Positions 25,861 to 34,973 of a stretch of DNA of 64,000 nucleotides are shown piece after piece. Under the pieces are notes generated by a model, which was not told where the DNA came from, searched no databases, and worked only from the letters and a program-made list of their open reading frames with translations. The stretch covers positions 6,710-70,709 of the forward strand of contig PXRZ01000009.1 of assembly GCA_003022945.1 (NCBI GenBank). The letters run 5' to 3'. The position numbers and the translations under genes were made by a program. Source of the DNA: Halobacteriales archaeon QS_8_69_73. Its GTDB lineage: Archaea > Halobacteriota > Halobacteria > Halobacteriales > Haloarculaceae. Positions within the stretch are counted from its first letter, which is position 1; every line of letters begins with the position of its first letter.

Positions 25861-27015
25861 TTACCAGCCGGCCTGGCCGTAGATGAGGTTCCGCTGGATC
25901 TCATTGGCCCCCTCGTAGATGACGGGGATGCGGACGTCGCGGTAGATCCGGGAGATGCGGTTTTCCGTCAGCACCGACCGCCCGCCGTGCAGCTGCATGC
26001 CGCGCTCGGCGCAGTCGGTGGCCGTCTCCGTCGCCTTCACCTTCGCCATCGCGGCCCAGAGGCCGGCGTCGTCGTTCGCGGCGACCCGGTCGGCGGCCTC
26101 CCAGGTGAGCGTCCGGGCGGCCTGGAACTCCGTCAGCATGTCCGCGAGACTGTGCTGGACCGCCTGGAACTCGGTGATGGTGCGGTCGAAGGCGGTGCGG
26201 CCGTGGGCGAAGTCGGCGGTCTCCTCGATGGCCGCCGCCGCCAGCCCGAGGCCGTGGCCGCCGACGACGACCCGACCGTGGTTGAAGAACTCCGCCAGCA
26301 CGTAGAAGCCGGTCCCCTCGGCGCCGATGAGGTTCTCCTCGGGAATCCGGGCGCCGTCCAGCTCGATGTGGGCCTGCTTGGAGGCCCGAAAGCCCATCTT
26401 CTCGGGGATGTGCTCGGCGTCGTAACCGTCGACGTCCGTCGGCACGATGAACATCGAGTAGTTGCCGTACCGGTCGTCCGGGTCGTCGCCGGTCTTGGCG
26501 TACAGCGTCACCCAGTCGGCCTCGACGCCGTTGCCGACCCAGTACTTCTCGCCGTCCAGCACCCACTCGTCGCCGTCCTTCCGGGCGGCCGTTTGCATGC
26601 CGGCGAGGTCCGACCCCGTCTCCGGCTCCGAGACGGCGAGTCCCGACAGCGTCTCGTGTTCGGCCACCGGCCGGAGGTACTCCTTCTTCTGGGCCTCGTC
26701 GCCGTACTCCTCGAGGATCTTCGTCCCGAAGCTCGCCAGCTGCAGCGTCAGCGCGATGCCGGCGTCGGCGCGGTACAGCTCCTCGGCCATCGCCAGCAGC
26801 TCGTGGAGGTCGAAGCCACGGCCGCCGTACTCCTCGCCGATGTCGCCCGCGACGAGGCCGGCGTCCATGCCGGCCTCCAGCACCTCCCAAGGGTAGTCGC
26901 CGCGCTCGTAGTACTCCGCGGCGACCGGCTCGATGTGCTCCTCGGCGAACGCCCGCGTCTCCTCCTTGACGTCGTGTGCGCGCTCCGGCACCGGCCCGGC
27001 ATCTAACAGTTTCAT
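25861..27015 (-). CDS. Acyl-CoA dehydrogenase
   Basis: A second acyl-CoA dehydrogenase, 384 aa. Motifs: GLAVSEPETGSDLAGMQTAA, EKYWVGNGVEADWVTLYAKT, RTAFDRTITEFQAVQHSLAD, GMQLHGGRSVLTENRISRIYRD and a C-terminal IYEGANEIQRN with the catalytic Glu. Length is normal. It lies downstream of the acyl-CoA synthetase on the same strand, so both may act on the same carboxylic acid. It is not a recent duplicate of the gene at 5986; similarity is at family level. Confidence 0.92.
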   Translation of the reverse strand: MKLLDAGPVPERAHDVKEETRAFAEEHIEPVAAEYYERGDYPWEVLEAGMDAGLVAGDIGEEYGGRGFDLHELLAMAEELYRADAGIALTLQLASFGTKILEEYGDEAQKKEYLRPVAEHETLSGLAVSEPETGSDLAGMQTAARKDGDEWVLDGEKYWVGNGVEADWVTLYAKTGDDPDDRYGNYSMFIVPTDVDGYDAEHIPEKMGFRASKQAHIELDGARIPEENLIGAEGTGFYVLAEFFNHGRVVVGGHGLGLAAAAIEETADFAHGRTAFDRTITEFQAVQHSLADMLTEFQAARTLTWEAADRVAANDDAGLWAAMAKVKATETATDCAERGMQLHGGRSVLTENRISRIYRDVRIPVIYEGANEIQRNLIYGQAGW

Positions 27016-27104
27016 CCTACCTCGAACGAAAGGCTTCCAGCGTTAAATACCGACCGCCGTCAACTGCCGGTCGGAAAGACTGGATGGGGCGAAGCGTTCC
27101 AGGT

Positions 27105-28805
27105 TCAGTCGTCGTTCGGGGCGGCTTCCTCCGGCACCCGGCCCTCGACCAGCGACTCGTCGGTGTGCCGCTCGCGGATGTCCTTCTTCGAGAACTTCCC
27201 GGTCGCCGTCTTGGGGATCTCCTCGATGAACTCGACGTTGTCCGGCAGCCACCACTCCGGGTAGTCCTCGCCGAGCATCTCCGTGATCTCCGCCTCGAGC
27301 GTCGACTCGTCGGCGCCGTCGGCGGGGACGACGAACGCCACCGGTCGTTCCTGCCACCGTTCGTGGGGGACGCCGACGACCGCCGCCTCCGCGACGTCGT
27401 CGTGGGCCATGACCGCGTTCTCGAGCTCGACGGAGGAGATCCACTCTCCGCCGGACTTGATGACGTCCTTCGCGCGGTCGACGAGCGTGATGTACCCTTC
27501 CTCGTCGACGGTGACGACGTCGCCCGTCTTCAGCCACCTGCCGGAAGACGTCCCGTCTTCCGACTCCCCGCTCGCTCCGCTCGTGGGGACGTCCTCGAAG
27601 TCCTCCTCGTTGGCCTCCGGGCGCTTGAAGTACTCCGTCGTCACCCAGGGACCGCGAACCCACAGCTCGCCGAAGGCCTCGCCGTCCCACGGCACCTCCT
27701 GGCCGTTTTCGTCGATGACTTTCATCTCCAGGCCGGGGACGAGCATCCCTTGTTTGGCGCGGTGTTCGAGTTGGGTGCCGTAGTCGGCGTCCTGAAGGCT
27801 GGACTTCAGATGCGACACCGAGCCGATGGGCGACATCTCGGTCATGCCCCATGCGTGCAGCAGCTCGACGCCGCGGTCGTCGAACCACCGGATCATCGAC
27901 TCCGGGGCGGCCGACCCGCCGACGACGACGGTATCGAGCGCCGAGAGGTCGAGATCGTTGTCCTCGGCGTACTCCATCAGCCCGAGCCACACCGTCGGGA
28001 CGCCGGCGGTGATGGTGACGCCTTCCTCTTCGATGAGCGCGGCGACGTCCTCGGGGTCCGGCGACGGTCCCGGGTAGACGTGCTTGGCGCCGCCGGCCGT
28101 CGCGGTGAAGGGCATCCCCCAGGCGTTGACGTGGAACATCGGCACCACGGGCATCACGACGTCGTCGTCGGCCATCGGAATACCCTGCGGCGTCAGCGTC
28201 GCCATCGTGTGGCTCCACAGCATCTCGTGGGTGTACTCGATGCCCTTCGGGTTGCCCGTCGTCCCCGAGGTGTAGCACATGCCGGCGGGTCGCTCCTCGT
28301 CGAGAACCGGCCAGTCGTACGCCGTGTCGTGACCCCCGAGGAACGACTCGTACGGCGTCGCCTCGACGGCGTCGGTCTCCGACGACGACATCACCACGAG
28401 GTCGACGCCCTCGAACTCCGGGGCATCGGCGGCCGCCGACGCCAACTTCGGCGCCAGCGACTCGTCGACGAAGATCAGCTCGTCGTCGGCGTTGTCGACG
28501 ATGTACCGGATGTGCTCGTCGGGCAGCAGCGGGTTGATCGTGTGCAGTTGGGCGCCGATGGTCGGCACCGCGAAGTACGTCTCGAAGTGCCGATGGTGGT
28601 TCCAGCAGAACGTCCCGACGCGGTCGCCGGCCTCGATGCCGTGGGCCTCGAGGGCGTTGGCCAGCTGTGCCGTCCGGTCGTCGTACTCGTCGTAGGTGTA
28701 CCGCTCGATGCCCTCGTGGGTCCGGGAGACGATCTCCGTGTCGGGGTAGAGGTTGGCGGCGCGCCACAGGAAGGGTCGAAGGGTCTGATCGGTTGCTCCA
28801 GGCAT
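27105..28805 (-). CDS. AMP-forming acyl-CoA synthetase with a hairpin-derived insert
   Basis: The ATG at 28805 starts [16 protein letters not shown]; a GTG nine bases upstream is less likely. This medium/long-chain type ligase activates a fatty acid to acyl-AMP and then acyl-CoA. Motifs: P-loop [39 protein letters not shown] and the C-terminal catalytic lysine region KTATGKFSK. Just before the hinge motif WLKTGD the protein has about 18 extra residues ([18 protein letters not shown]), encoded by two palindromic segments at 27544-27597. The frame is kept. The insert is next to the domain-rotation hinge. Confidence 0.9.
   Translation of the reverse strand: MPGATDQTLRPFLWRAANLYPDTEIVSRTHEGIERYTYDEYDDRTAQLANALEAHGIEAGDRVGTFCWNHHRHFETYFAVPTIGAQLHTINPLLPDEHIRYIVDNADDELIFVDESLAPKLASAAADAPEFEGVDLVVMSSSETDAVEATPYESFLGGHDTAYDWPVLDEERPAGMCYTSGTTGNPKGIEYTHEMLWSHTMATLTPQGIPMADDDVVMPVVPMFHVNAWGMPFTATAGGAKHVYPGPSPDPEDVAALIEEEGVTITAGVPTVWLGLMEYAEDNDLDLSALDTVVVGGSAAPESMIRWFDDRGVELLHAWGMTEMSPIGSVSHLKSSLQDADYGTQLEHRAKQGMLVPGLEMKVIDENGQEVPWDGEAFGELWVRGPWVTTEYFKRPEANEEDFEDVPTSGASGESEDGTSSGRWLKTGDVVTVDEEGYITLVDRAKDVIKSGGEWISSVELENAVMAHDDVAEAAVVGVPHERWQERPVAFVVPADGADESTLEAEITEMLGEDYPEWWLPDNVEFIEEIPKTATGKFSKKDIRERHTDESLVEGRVPEEAAPNDD
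27543..27561. repeat. Mini-hairpin inside the acyl-CoA synthetase gene
   Basis: The arms GGAAGAC and GTCTTCC enclose a 5-nt loop (GTCCC), closed by a C-G pair. It is followed by a GCTCGCTCCGCTCG low-complexity palindrome to about 27590. Together they encode the extra residues of the synthetase. Confidence 0.6.
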
Positions 28806-28860
28806 CCACCGCACGTACGGCGACTCGTAACTTGGGTCTTGTCACCGTTTGCCTGGCGGC

Positions 28861-29067
28861 GTTCAGGTAAGGAATCGAGAGGACAGAACGCGGGAGAAAG
28901 CCCTCGGCGCTTTCGACTCCCGCGACTCGCTGCGCGCTTCGGGCGCGTTGCGCCCTGCAGTGCTTGCGTCGTCGGAGTTCGTCGAGAGCGCCTCGCCCTT
29001 TCAGTCCGCCAGGAGTCGGGGTCGTAGCCGGCAGAAACTGGCTTGTCAATCGGATTCTTATCTGAAC
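28861..29067 (-). repeat. R element, copy 2 (~207 bp)
   Basis: Read on the minus strand it begins GTTCAGATAAGAATC and ends GATTCCTTACCTGAAC, so the ends are inverted repeats of about 15 bp. It matches copy 1 (1952-2144) over almost its full length. At the same internal position copy 1 has stem GGAC with loop GGA, and copy 2 has stem GGGCGC with loop AAC. It ends 55 nt before the acyl-CoA synthetase ATG, in the same orientation as the gene. Confidence 0.7.
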
Positions 29068-29090
29068 ACTACCGTTTCTCTCGACTACCC

Positions 29091-29639
29091 CTACCGGCGC
29101 CGCCGGCTGACCGCCAGCCCCTCCCCGAGCGGCAGCAACGTCGTCTCGAAGGCCGAGTCCGAGCGGACGTGTTCGAGGTAGTCGGCGACGCCGTGAACCG
29201 CCTCGCCGCCCCCGCCGCCGTCCTCGACGATCTGGTCGTATATCTCCCCGAAGTCGAAGGGTCCAGCAGTGGTGTTGTCCGCGACGACGACGCCGCCGAC
29301 GGACACCGCCTCGCGTGCGGCCTCGAAGGCCTCGACGTAGCGGTGCTTCTCGTTGTCGATCAGGACGACGTTGAAGGGGCCGTCGTAGTCGTCGACGGTC
29401 TCGATGGCGTCGCCGAGTTCGAACCGCATCGTCGCGTCGAAGTCGCCGCGGGCGAGGTAGTCGCGGGCGTCGGCCAGCTCGTCGGCGTCGACCTCGGTGA
29501 GGACGAGCTCGCCGTCGGCCGGCAGGCCGACGGTCGGAAAGCCCGTCTCTGCGGCCCGACCGTCCATTTCATCGAGAACGGCGTCCGGCTCCGGCCCGAC
29601 CGCCGCCGCGAACGTCTCCACGTCGTCGGACACGGTCAT
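29091..29639 (-). CDS. O-methyltransferase family protein lacking SAM motif I
   Basis: The ATG at 29639 gives 182 aa. The N-terminus (VLDEMDGRAAETGFPTVG) and the region from LPADGELVLTEVDADEL through VVLIDNEKHRYVEAFEAA fit the haloarchaeal class I SAM O-methyltransferase family, which is normally about 220 aa. The segment between them, with the SAM-binding motif I (usually EFGSGFGYSA), is absent without loss of frame; the junction is near 29525, beside a 9-bp inverted repeat. As written it should not bind SAM. Confidence 0.75.
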   Translation of the reverse strand: MTVSDDVETFAAAVGPEPDAVLDEMDGRAAETGFPTVGLPADGELVLTEVDADELADARDYLARGDFDATMRFELGDAIETVDDYDGPFNVVLIDNEKHRYVEAFEAAREAVSVGGVVVADNTTAGPFDFGEIYDQIVEDGGGGGEAVHGVADYLEHVRSDSAFETTLLPLGEGLAVSRRRR

Positions 29640-29761
29640 ACTGGCCACGTCGCGGCCGCGCCGCAAAAGCGCTCGGCCGCCGTCCCCTACTAAAATCACC
29701 GGATATGTGCCCCGATACGCTCAGGTACCCTCCGGTCGAACGAGAAATCGGGGGGAAAACG

Positions 29762-29905
29762 ATGCAAGAGAAACTGTTGCGGTCCATCGACGACCGCCTC
29801 GACGAACTCCGTACCGAAACGGGTGAGGAACGGTCCCGCGAGATCAGACAGCTCCAGCAGCTGGTCGTCGGCGTCCGCGAGGCCGACGAGCGGGACGGCG
29901 ACTGA
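29762..29905 (+). CDS. Small charged helical protein, 47 aa
   Basis: The ATG at 29762 follows a purine-rich AATCGGGGGGAAAACG that may serve as a ribosome site. The protein is one long predicted helix (LLRSIDDRLDELRTETGEE and REIRQLQQLVVGVREAD) with regular heptads. No family is recognised. The gene lies 110 nt before the coiled-coil membrane protein gene. Confidence 0.5.
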   Translation: MQEKLLRSIDDRLDELRTETGEERSREIRQLQQLVVGVREADERDGD

Positions 29906-30019
29906 GCCGGCGGCGCGACCGGCCGTTCGCGGACCGCCGTAGCGGCCGGTAACGGAGAATTCGGCTCTAAACAGCCGGTAAGTACTTAACAGCCCGCTAA
30001 ATAACTCCAGAAGCTGAGC

Positions 30020-30868
30020 ATGAGCGATAATCCAGACCCGAACGAGCCGAACACCTCGGCCGACGAGGAGTTCGACTTCGAAGAGGAATCGTCCAGCCAG
30101 GGGGTTCGAGACGAACAGGAGCGCCGCCTCGAAGAGATGGAACAGCGGCTCGAGCGGAAGGAATCGGAGCTGAACGAGCGAGAACAGCGGCTCGAGCGGG
30201 AGGCGTCCGAACTCAACGAGCGTGAGGACGACCTGCTCGGGCGCCGCGAGGAGGTCGTCGGGCTCCGCGAGGAGGTCGAGGCGCTGGAAAGCGACATCGA
30301 GGACCGCAAACAGCGGCTCGACGAGCGGGAGGTATCCATCGACGAACAGGAACGGGAGCTCGAAGAGCGGAGCGCCGAGCTGGCCCGAAAGGAACAGACC
30401 CTCCAGAACTACGTCGACGACCAGCTGGCGGGCCTCGAGAACGAGCTGACCGAGACCGTCCGGACGGCCGTCGACTCGTCGATGCAGAACGTCGAGGGCG
30501 GCGACGTCGACGAGGAGAGGCTCACCCGGACCGTCCGGAGGGCCGTCGACTCGTCGATGCAGAACGTCGAGGGCGGCGGCGTCGACGATGAGACGCTCAG
30601 CCGAACCGTCCGCGAGAGCGTCGACTCCGCGATCGACGGCCGTGACCTCGGGGCGAACGGCAGCGCCTTCGGCGCCGTCCTCGGGTCGCTGCTGGCGTTC
30701 CTCGGCATCCTGCTCGTCGCCGGCGGCGTTTCCAACGCCCTGCTCACCTTCCTCGGTGAGGGCGGACTCACCATTCTCTCCGCCAACTCGACGAACTACA
30801 TCGCCTCGTCGGGGCTCGTCATCATCGGCTTCGCCGCCAACCTCGCCGCCGCGGCCGGCCGGGTGTAG
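30020..30868 (+). CDS. Coiled-coil membrane protein with three internal repeats
   Basis: In this 282-aa protein, residues 30-140 form a long charged coiled coil with repeats of EQRLERxxSELNERE. Residues about 145-200 contain three copies of an 18-20-residue unit like RTVRRAVDSSMQNVEGG. Two hydrophobic helices follow (about 213-240 and 258-280). The soluble coil is probably cytoplasmic, held on the membrane by the C-terminal helices. An AT-rich promoter with ACTTAACA lies about 30 nt upstream, inside a TTAAGTACTTA-like palindrome. Function unknown. Confidence 0.75.
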   Translation: MSDNPDPNEPNTSADEEFDFEEESSSQGVRDEQERRLEEMEQRLERKESELNEREQRLEREASELNEREDDLLGRREEVVGLREEVEALESDIEDRKQRLDEREVSIDEQERELEERSAELARKEQTLQNYVDDQLAGLENELTETVRTAVDSSMQNVEGGDVDEERLTRTVRRAVDSSMQNVEGGGVDDETLSRTVRESVDSAIDGRDLGANGSAFGAVLGSLLAFLGILLVAGGVSNALLTFLGEGGLTILSANSTNYIASSGLVIIGFAANLAAAAGRV

Positions 30869-30987
30869 GGTCGACCCACCCTCGACGGATTCTTTTGGAG
30901 AGCAGTTCCCGATAGCTACCGGTTTCGCAGTTCCCTCGAGTGATGTCGTCGACGTGTCGGTGCCGCTCCGGCCGTCGCGGGCGATAG

Positions 30988-32259
30988 TTACCTCCCGGCG
31001 AGATCGGTCACCGCGCCGGCCAGCACGCGGGTCGCCGCCGCGCAGTCGGCCCAGTCGGTCCACTCCCGCGGATTGTGGGAGACGCCGTCCCGCGAGGGCG
31101 CGAACACCATCCCCGCGTCAGTGACGTCGGCGACGTAAATCGAGTCGTGGGCGGCCCCCGAGTGCAGCGACCGTGTCGCGACCCCGGCCCGGTCGCCGGC
31201 CCCGTGGAGCGCGTCCCGGCACCGGTCGGCCATCGACGTCGGCGGCAGGTCGAACGGCCGAGCGAACCCGGTGTCGACGCCGCGCTCGTCGGCCACCTCC
31301 TCGAGGCCCGCTCGAATCGCGGCGACGATCCGCTCGATCGAGTCCGCCTCGACGCTCCGGACGTCGATGCCGAGCTCGACCCGGCCGGGGACGACGTTCG
31401 TGGCGTCCGGCGCAATCTCAAGGCTGCCGACCGTGCCGACGGCAGCGGGGTCGGCCGCGGCGCGGTCGGTCGCGGCATCCTCGACGGCGAGCACGACGTC
31501 GCTCGCCGCCGCGAGGGCGTCCGTCCGCTCGCCCATCGGTGTCGTCCCGGCGTGGTTCGCCTCGCCCTCGATCGTCGCTTCGCAGTGGGTGATGCCGGTG
31601 ACGTCCGTCACGACGCCCACCGGAACCCCGGCCTCTTCGAGTTGCGTATGCTGTTCGACGTGGAGTTCGAGCCAGGCGTCCCACCCGGCGGCGTCGAGCC
31701 GACCCTCGCCGCGGAAGCCGACGGCCTCCAGTGCCGCCTCGAGGGTCGTGCCGTTCTCGTCGCTCAGCCCGAGTGCGCTTTCAACCGGCCGGGCGCCCGC
31801 GGCCACCGACGAGCCGAGCAGGCCGTCGGCGAACCGTCCGCCTTCCTCCTCGGTGAACGACACCACCTCGACGGGCCGGGTCGGCTCGGCACCGGCGTCC
31901 TGCATCGCTCGGACGACCTCCAGGGCCGCGTAGACGCCGAGCGGCCCGTCGAAGATGCCGCCTTCCGGCACCGAATCCAGGTGGCTGCCGGCGGCGACCG
32001 GCGCCGCGTCCGGGTCGGCCGACGCGGGCGTCCACCGGCCGGAGACGTTGCCGACCGCGTCGACCCGCACCTCGCAGCCGGCGGCCTCGAGCCGGTCGCG
32101 GAGGTGCTCGCGGGCCCGTCGGTTGGCCTCGGTACCACATCGGACGGTCCGGCCCCACCGCTCGGGCGGCTCCCGGACGGTCGTGCCGAAGCCTCCGGTC
32201 GTCTCGAGGTCCTCTCGCAGGCGGTCCCGGTCGACGGCGTCGGCGACGGGCGCGTCCAT
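30988..32259 (-). CDS. M20-family amidohydrolase (N-carbamoyl-amino acid / allantoate amidohydrolase type)
   Basis: The 423-aa enzyme is expected to hydrolyse an N-carbamoyl or amide bond using two metal ions. Motifs: GSHLDSVPEGGIFDGPLGV (metal His and bridging Asp), SFTEEEGGRF (catalytic and metal Glu), LELHVEQ, NHAGTTPM in the dimerisation domain, SGAAHDS, and the C-terminal metal histidine in VSHNPREWT. This is the hydantoinase/carbamoylase (hyuC, allC) branch rather than aminoacylase. No hydantoinase or transporter lies beside it. Confidence 0.9.
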   Translation of the reverse strand: MDAPVADAVDRDRLREDLETTGGFGTTVREPPERWGRTVRCGTEANRRAREHLRDRLEAAGCEVRVDAVGNVSGRWTPASADPDAAPVAAGSHLDSVPEGGIFDGPLGVYAALEVVRAMQDAGAEPTRPVEVVSFTEEEGGRFADGLLGSSVAAGARPVESALGLSDENGTTLEAALEAVGFRGEGRLDAAGWDAWLELHVEQHTQLEEAGVPVGVVTDVTGITHCEATIEGEANHAGTTPMGERTDALAAASDVVLAVEDAATDRAAADPAAVGTVGSLEIAPDATNVVPGRVELGIDVRSVEADSIERIVAAIRAGLEEVADERGVDTGFARPFDLPPTSMADRCRDALHGAGDRAGVATRSLHSGAAHDSIYVADVTDAGMVFAPSRDGVSHNPREWTDWADCAAATRVLAGAVTDLAGR

Positions 32260-32349
32260 GCCTCAACGTTCGCGTGGGTCGGTGAAGAGTTGTGGCCCCG
32301 CCGACCTGAATACGTATACTTGATTTCGCGTCTCCTAATGTGAGTATAA

Positions 32350-32667
32350 CTGGACGGATTTGCCACAATTGTCTTTGTTCGTCCCGAGCCATCCCCGGCC
32401 ACGTCTATAATACAGCAAGACGATGGCGCGATCGACGGCACCGGCCTCGAACTCGACAGACGCAGCCTCGTCCTGGCTACGGGCGCCGCAGCCAGCGCGG
32501 GACTCGCCGACGTCGGTGCGAACGGGGTAGCGGTCGCGGACCTCGAGTACGGGCCGCGGTATCCCGCCGAGATCGACGAAGGTATCGAGAAGCCGACGGC
32601 GACCCGGATCTTCCCGGTGTACGATTATTGTAACGGCAAGTACGTCCGGGACGGCTCGCGGACGTGA
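32350..32667 (+). pseudogene. Possible start-less fragment with Tat-like signal
   Basis: In one frame ending at 32667 the sequence reads GLELDRRSLVLATGAAASAG, then DLEYGPRYPAEIDE, and stops after YVRDGSRT. The LDRRSL start with a hydrophobic run looks like a Tat signal, and the frame is open from 32350, but no ATG or GTG is available upstream. The gene at 33366 has a similar beginning (LELTRRTVAVGAA). I read it as a truncated gene, or one whose start was lost. Confidence 0.3.
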
Positions 32668-32702
32668 CAAACGATCAAAGATACGGGCAATTGCCGTGAG
32701 AA

Positions 32703-33275
32703 CTACTCCCGCCACTTGATCGAGCAGCCGCGGGCGGGCCGGAACGCCTCCGTCGGCGTCTCGTCGGCGAGAACGGCCTCGACCGCCGCGCGCATCTCGA
32801 AGCCCGACTCGCCCGACGGCTCGGCGTCGGGGCTCGTGGCGTCGTCGAACCGGCCGTGGTAGGCCAGACGGAACTCGCCGTCCTCGCGTCCGAAGAGGAA
32901 CGGGTCGGGCGTGCAGACCGCGCCGTAGGCCCGCGCGACGTCCTGTGACTCGTCCCGGAGGTAGGCGGTGACGTCGATCTCGCCGGCTTCGACGCGGTCG
33001 ACCATCCGTTCGAGGGAGTCCTCCGGGTACGCCTCGGCGTCGTTGGGGTTGATTGCGACGACGGCGAGGTCGTCGTAGTCGGCGGCGACGGCGTTCATCG
33101 CGTCGTACGTCGCCTGCGCGTACGGACAGTGGTTGCAGGTGAAGACCACGAGCAGCGCCTCGTGGTCGCCGAACTCCGCGAGCGTGTGCGTCTCGCCGTC
33201 GGTTCCCGGCAGTTCGAAGTCGGGCGCGACGTCGTCGGTCTTGAGGGCGTCGGACTCGGATTCGAGCGCGACCAT
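32703..33275 (-). CDS. Thioredoxin-fold (AhpC/TSA-type redoxin) protein
   Basis: The ATG at 33275 gives 190 aa. The body is a redoxin fold: TDDVAPDFELPGTDGETHTL, LLVVFTCNHCPYAQA with a CxxC pair near residues 48-51, and a C-terminal RGCSIKWRE that ends the family. Such proteins reduce peroxides or disulfides; the CNHCPY form is the bacterial and archaeal thioredoxin-like group rather than classical peroxiredoxin. Single-gene transcription is likely. Confidence 0.85.
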   Translation of the reverse strand: MVALESESDALKTDDVAPDFELPGTDGETHTLAEFGDHEALLVVFTCNHCPYAQATYDAMNAVAADYDDLAVVAINPNDAEAYPEDSLERMVDRVEAGEIDVTAYLRDESQDVARAYGAVCTPDPFLFGREDGEFRLAYHGRFDDATSPDAEPSGESGFEMRAAVEAVLADETPTEAFRPARGCSIKWRE

Positions 33276-33365
33276 ACCGACTGTAATAGCGCCGGCCACT
33301 AAAGCCGCCCGTGACGGCGCCCGGAACGGCCGGGAGGAGCAGTCGACTGTCGACCATCATCGGGC

Positions 33366-33626
33366 GTGGATCTTGACCTGGACCCGGACCCGGATCTGGA
33401 GCTCACGCGGCGGACCGTCGCGGTCGGCGCCGCAGTGCCGCTCCCGACGGCGGCCGCGGCCGTCTACGACGCGCCGCGGGTCGCCGGCGCCGACGGCGCC
33501 TTCGGCGAGGCCACCGCGGAGACGGCGACCGTCGGGACCGACGGCGAAGCCGAGCGGGTCGCCCTGGCGTTCCTCTCGACGACCCGGACCGTCGAGACGG
33601 ACCTGCCGGCCGGCGAGGGGGGTTAA
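33366..33626 (+). CDS. Small protein with Tat-like N-terminus, 86 aa
   Basis: The start MDLDLDPDPDLELTRRTVAV is followed by a short hydrophobic Ala-rich stretch (VGAAVPLPTAAAAVY), suggesting a Tat signal or a single membrane anchor. The remainder is acidic with no motif. It lies 24 nt before the MBL hydrolase gene and may be co-transcribed. The N-terminus resembles the fragment at 32350-32667. Confidence 0.45.
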   Translation: MDLDLDPDPDLELTRRTVAVGAAVPLPTAAAAVYDAPRVAGADGAFGEATAETATVGTDGEAERVALAFLSTTRTVETDLPAGEGG

Positions 33627-33650
33627 CCGTCGCCGGCCGCAACGGCCGGC

Positions 33651-34442
33651 ATGGACGTGCACCTGCTCGATAGGGGACGCATCCACGCCGACCTGAACTT
33701 CGCCCTCGACGGGACGGCCGTCGCGACCCACGACGACCGCAACCCCGACCTCGAGTACGCGGCGTTCGCGGTCTGGAACCTGCTGATCGACGGGCCGGAG
33801 GCGACCGTTCTGTGGGACACCGGCTCCCACCCGGCGGCGGCCGACGGCCACTGGCCGGCGCCGCTGTACCAGGCCTTCGCCCACCCCGACGCCGCCGAGC
33901 GGGACCTCGAGACCGCCCTCGGGGAGGTCGGCTACGCGGTCGACGACGTCGACGTCGTCGTCCAGTCACACCTCCACCTGGACCACGCCGGCGGGCTCCA
34001 CCACTTCGAGGGGACCGACGTACCCGTCTACGTCCACCGACGGGAGCTAGAACACGCCTACCTCTCGGCGAACACGCCGGCCGGCGGCGACGCCTATCTC
34101 GCCGCCGACTTCGACCGCGAGTTGGACTGGCGGGTGGTCGACCGGCGCCGCCGCCACCTCGTCGACGGCGTCGAACTGCTCCACGTACCGGGTCACACGC
34201 CCGGTCTGCTCGGCGCCCTCGTCGAGCGGGACGACGCCGCGGATCTGTTGATCGCCGGCGACGCCGCGTTTCTCGAGGCCAACTACGAGGCCGAGCGCTC
34301 GATGGGCGCAAGCCTGCTGTTCGACTCCCGGGCGGCCGCCGACAGCATCGCCTTCCTCAAGGACGTCGAGCGGCGCAACGACGCCCGGGTGATCTACGGC
34401 CACGATCCCGAGCAGTTCGAGCGGCTGCGCGGGTCGCTCTGA
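33651..34442 (+). CDS. Metallo-beta-lactamase-fold hydrolase (lactonase-like)
   Basis: The 263-aa protein has the full metal site: SHLHLDHAGG (HxHxDH near residues 105-110), the third histidine in HVPGHTPG, the bridging aspartate in IAGDAAF and the last histidine in VIYGHD. The layout and spacing match the N-acyl-homoserine-lactonase (AttM/AiiA) group. Real substrates in haloarchaea are unknown, so another hydrolase of the fold is equally possible. Confidence 0.85.
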   Translation: MDVHLLDRGRIHADLNFALDGTAVATHDDRNPDLEYAAFAVWNLLIDGPEATVLWDTGSHPAAADGHWPAPLYQAFAHPDAAERDLETALGEVGYAVDDVDVVVQSHLHLDHAGGLHHFEGTDVPVYVHRRELEHAYLSANTPAGGDAYLAADFDRELDWRVVDRRRRHLVDGVELLHVPGHTPGLLGALVERDDAADLLIAGDAAFLEANYEAERSMGASLLFDSRAAADSIAFLKDVERRNDARVIYGHDPEQFERLRGSL

Positions 34443-34495
34443 GGGGCTCGCCTCCGTTGGCATCCGCCGCCACGAGTCGGCGGGGCGGCGGCGGT

Positions 34496-34894
34496 TCAGG
34501 CGACGACCTCGGAGACGAGCCCGGCAACGGCGGCGACGGCCAGCGGTCCCGCTATCGCCGACAGTGGGGGGCCGACCCCGGCGACGGCAACGAGATACGT
34601 CCCGGCGACGGCGACGGCACCGACCGGAACCGCGACCCGGACCGCGACCCGTCGTGACGGTTCCGTCCGCGAGTTCGCGATCCCGCCGGCCAGCAGGACG
34701 CCGCCGACGGCGGCGATCAAGAGGGCGGCGACCGACAGGAACCGCGGGAAGAACAGCCGGTAACTCCCGAAAAGCGCCTTGGCAACGAAGAAGGGCGGGT
34801 TGGCGACGACGACGCCGACGAACGCGACTGCGACCAGCAGCCCGCCGACGTCGCCGGCGCCCACGGCGGTCGATCTTTGTTGTGCGTCGTCCAC
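34496..34894 (-). CDS. Four-helix membrane protein
   Basis: This 132-aa protein has four hydrophobic helices (about residues 17-40, 52-73, 86-106 and 110-130), with PPFFVAKALFGSYRLFFPRF between the first two. It resembles small uncharacterised haloarchaeal membrane proteins. No charged active-site residues lie inside the helices. Confidence 0.65.
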   Translation of the reverse strand: MDDAQQRSTAVGAGDVGGLLVAVAFVGVVVANPPFFVAKALFGSYRLFFPRFLSVAALLIAAVGGVLLAGGIANSRTEPSRRVAVRVAVPVGAVAVAGTYLVAVAGVGPPLSAIAGPLAVAAVAGLVSEVVA

Positions 34895-34973
34895 GACAGC
34901 AATGATTCGATCGTTCGAAAAATACCTTTGTGTAGGCTCGACGCGTCGCCGTGCTCCGGGCCCCGATCCGATT

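Noticed and set aside
31075-32343. Long plus-strand frame opposite the M20 amidohydrolase gene
   Set aside because: It is the antisense shadow of a gene with complete metal-binding motifs; high GC leaves the opposite strand open.
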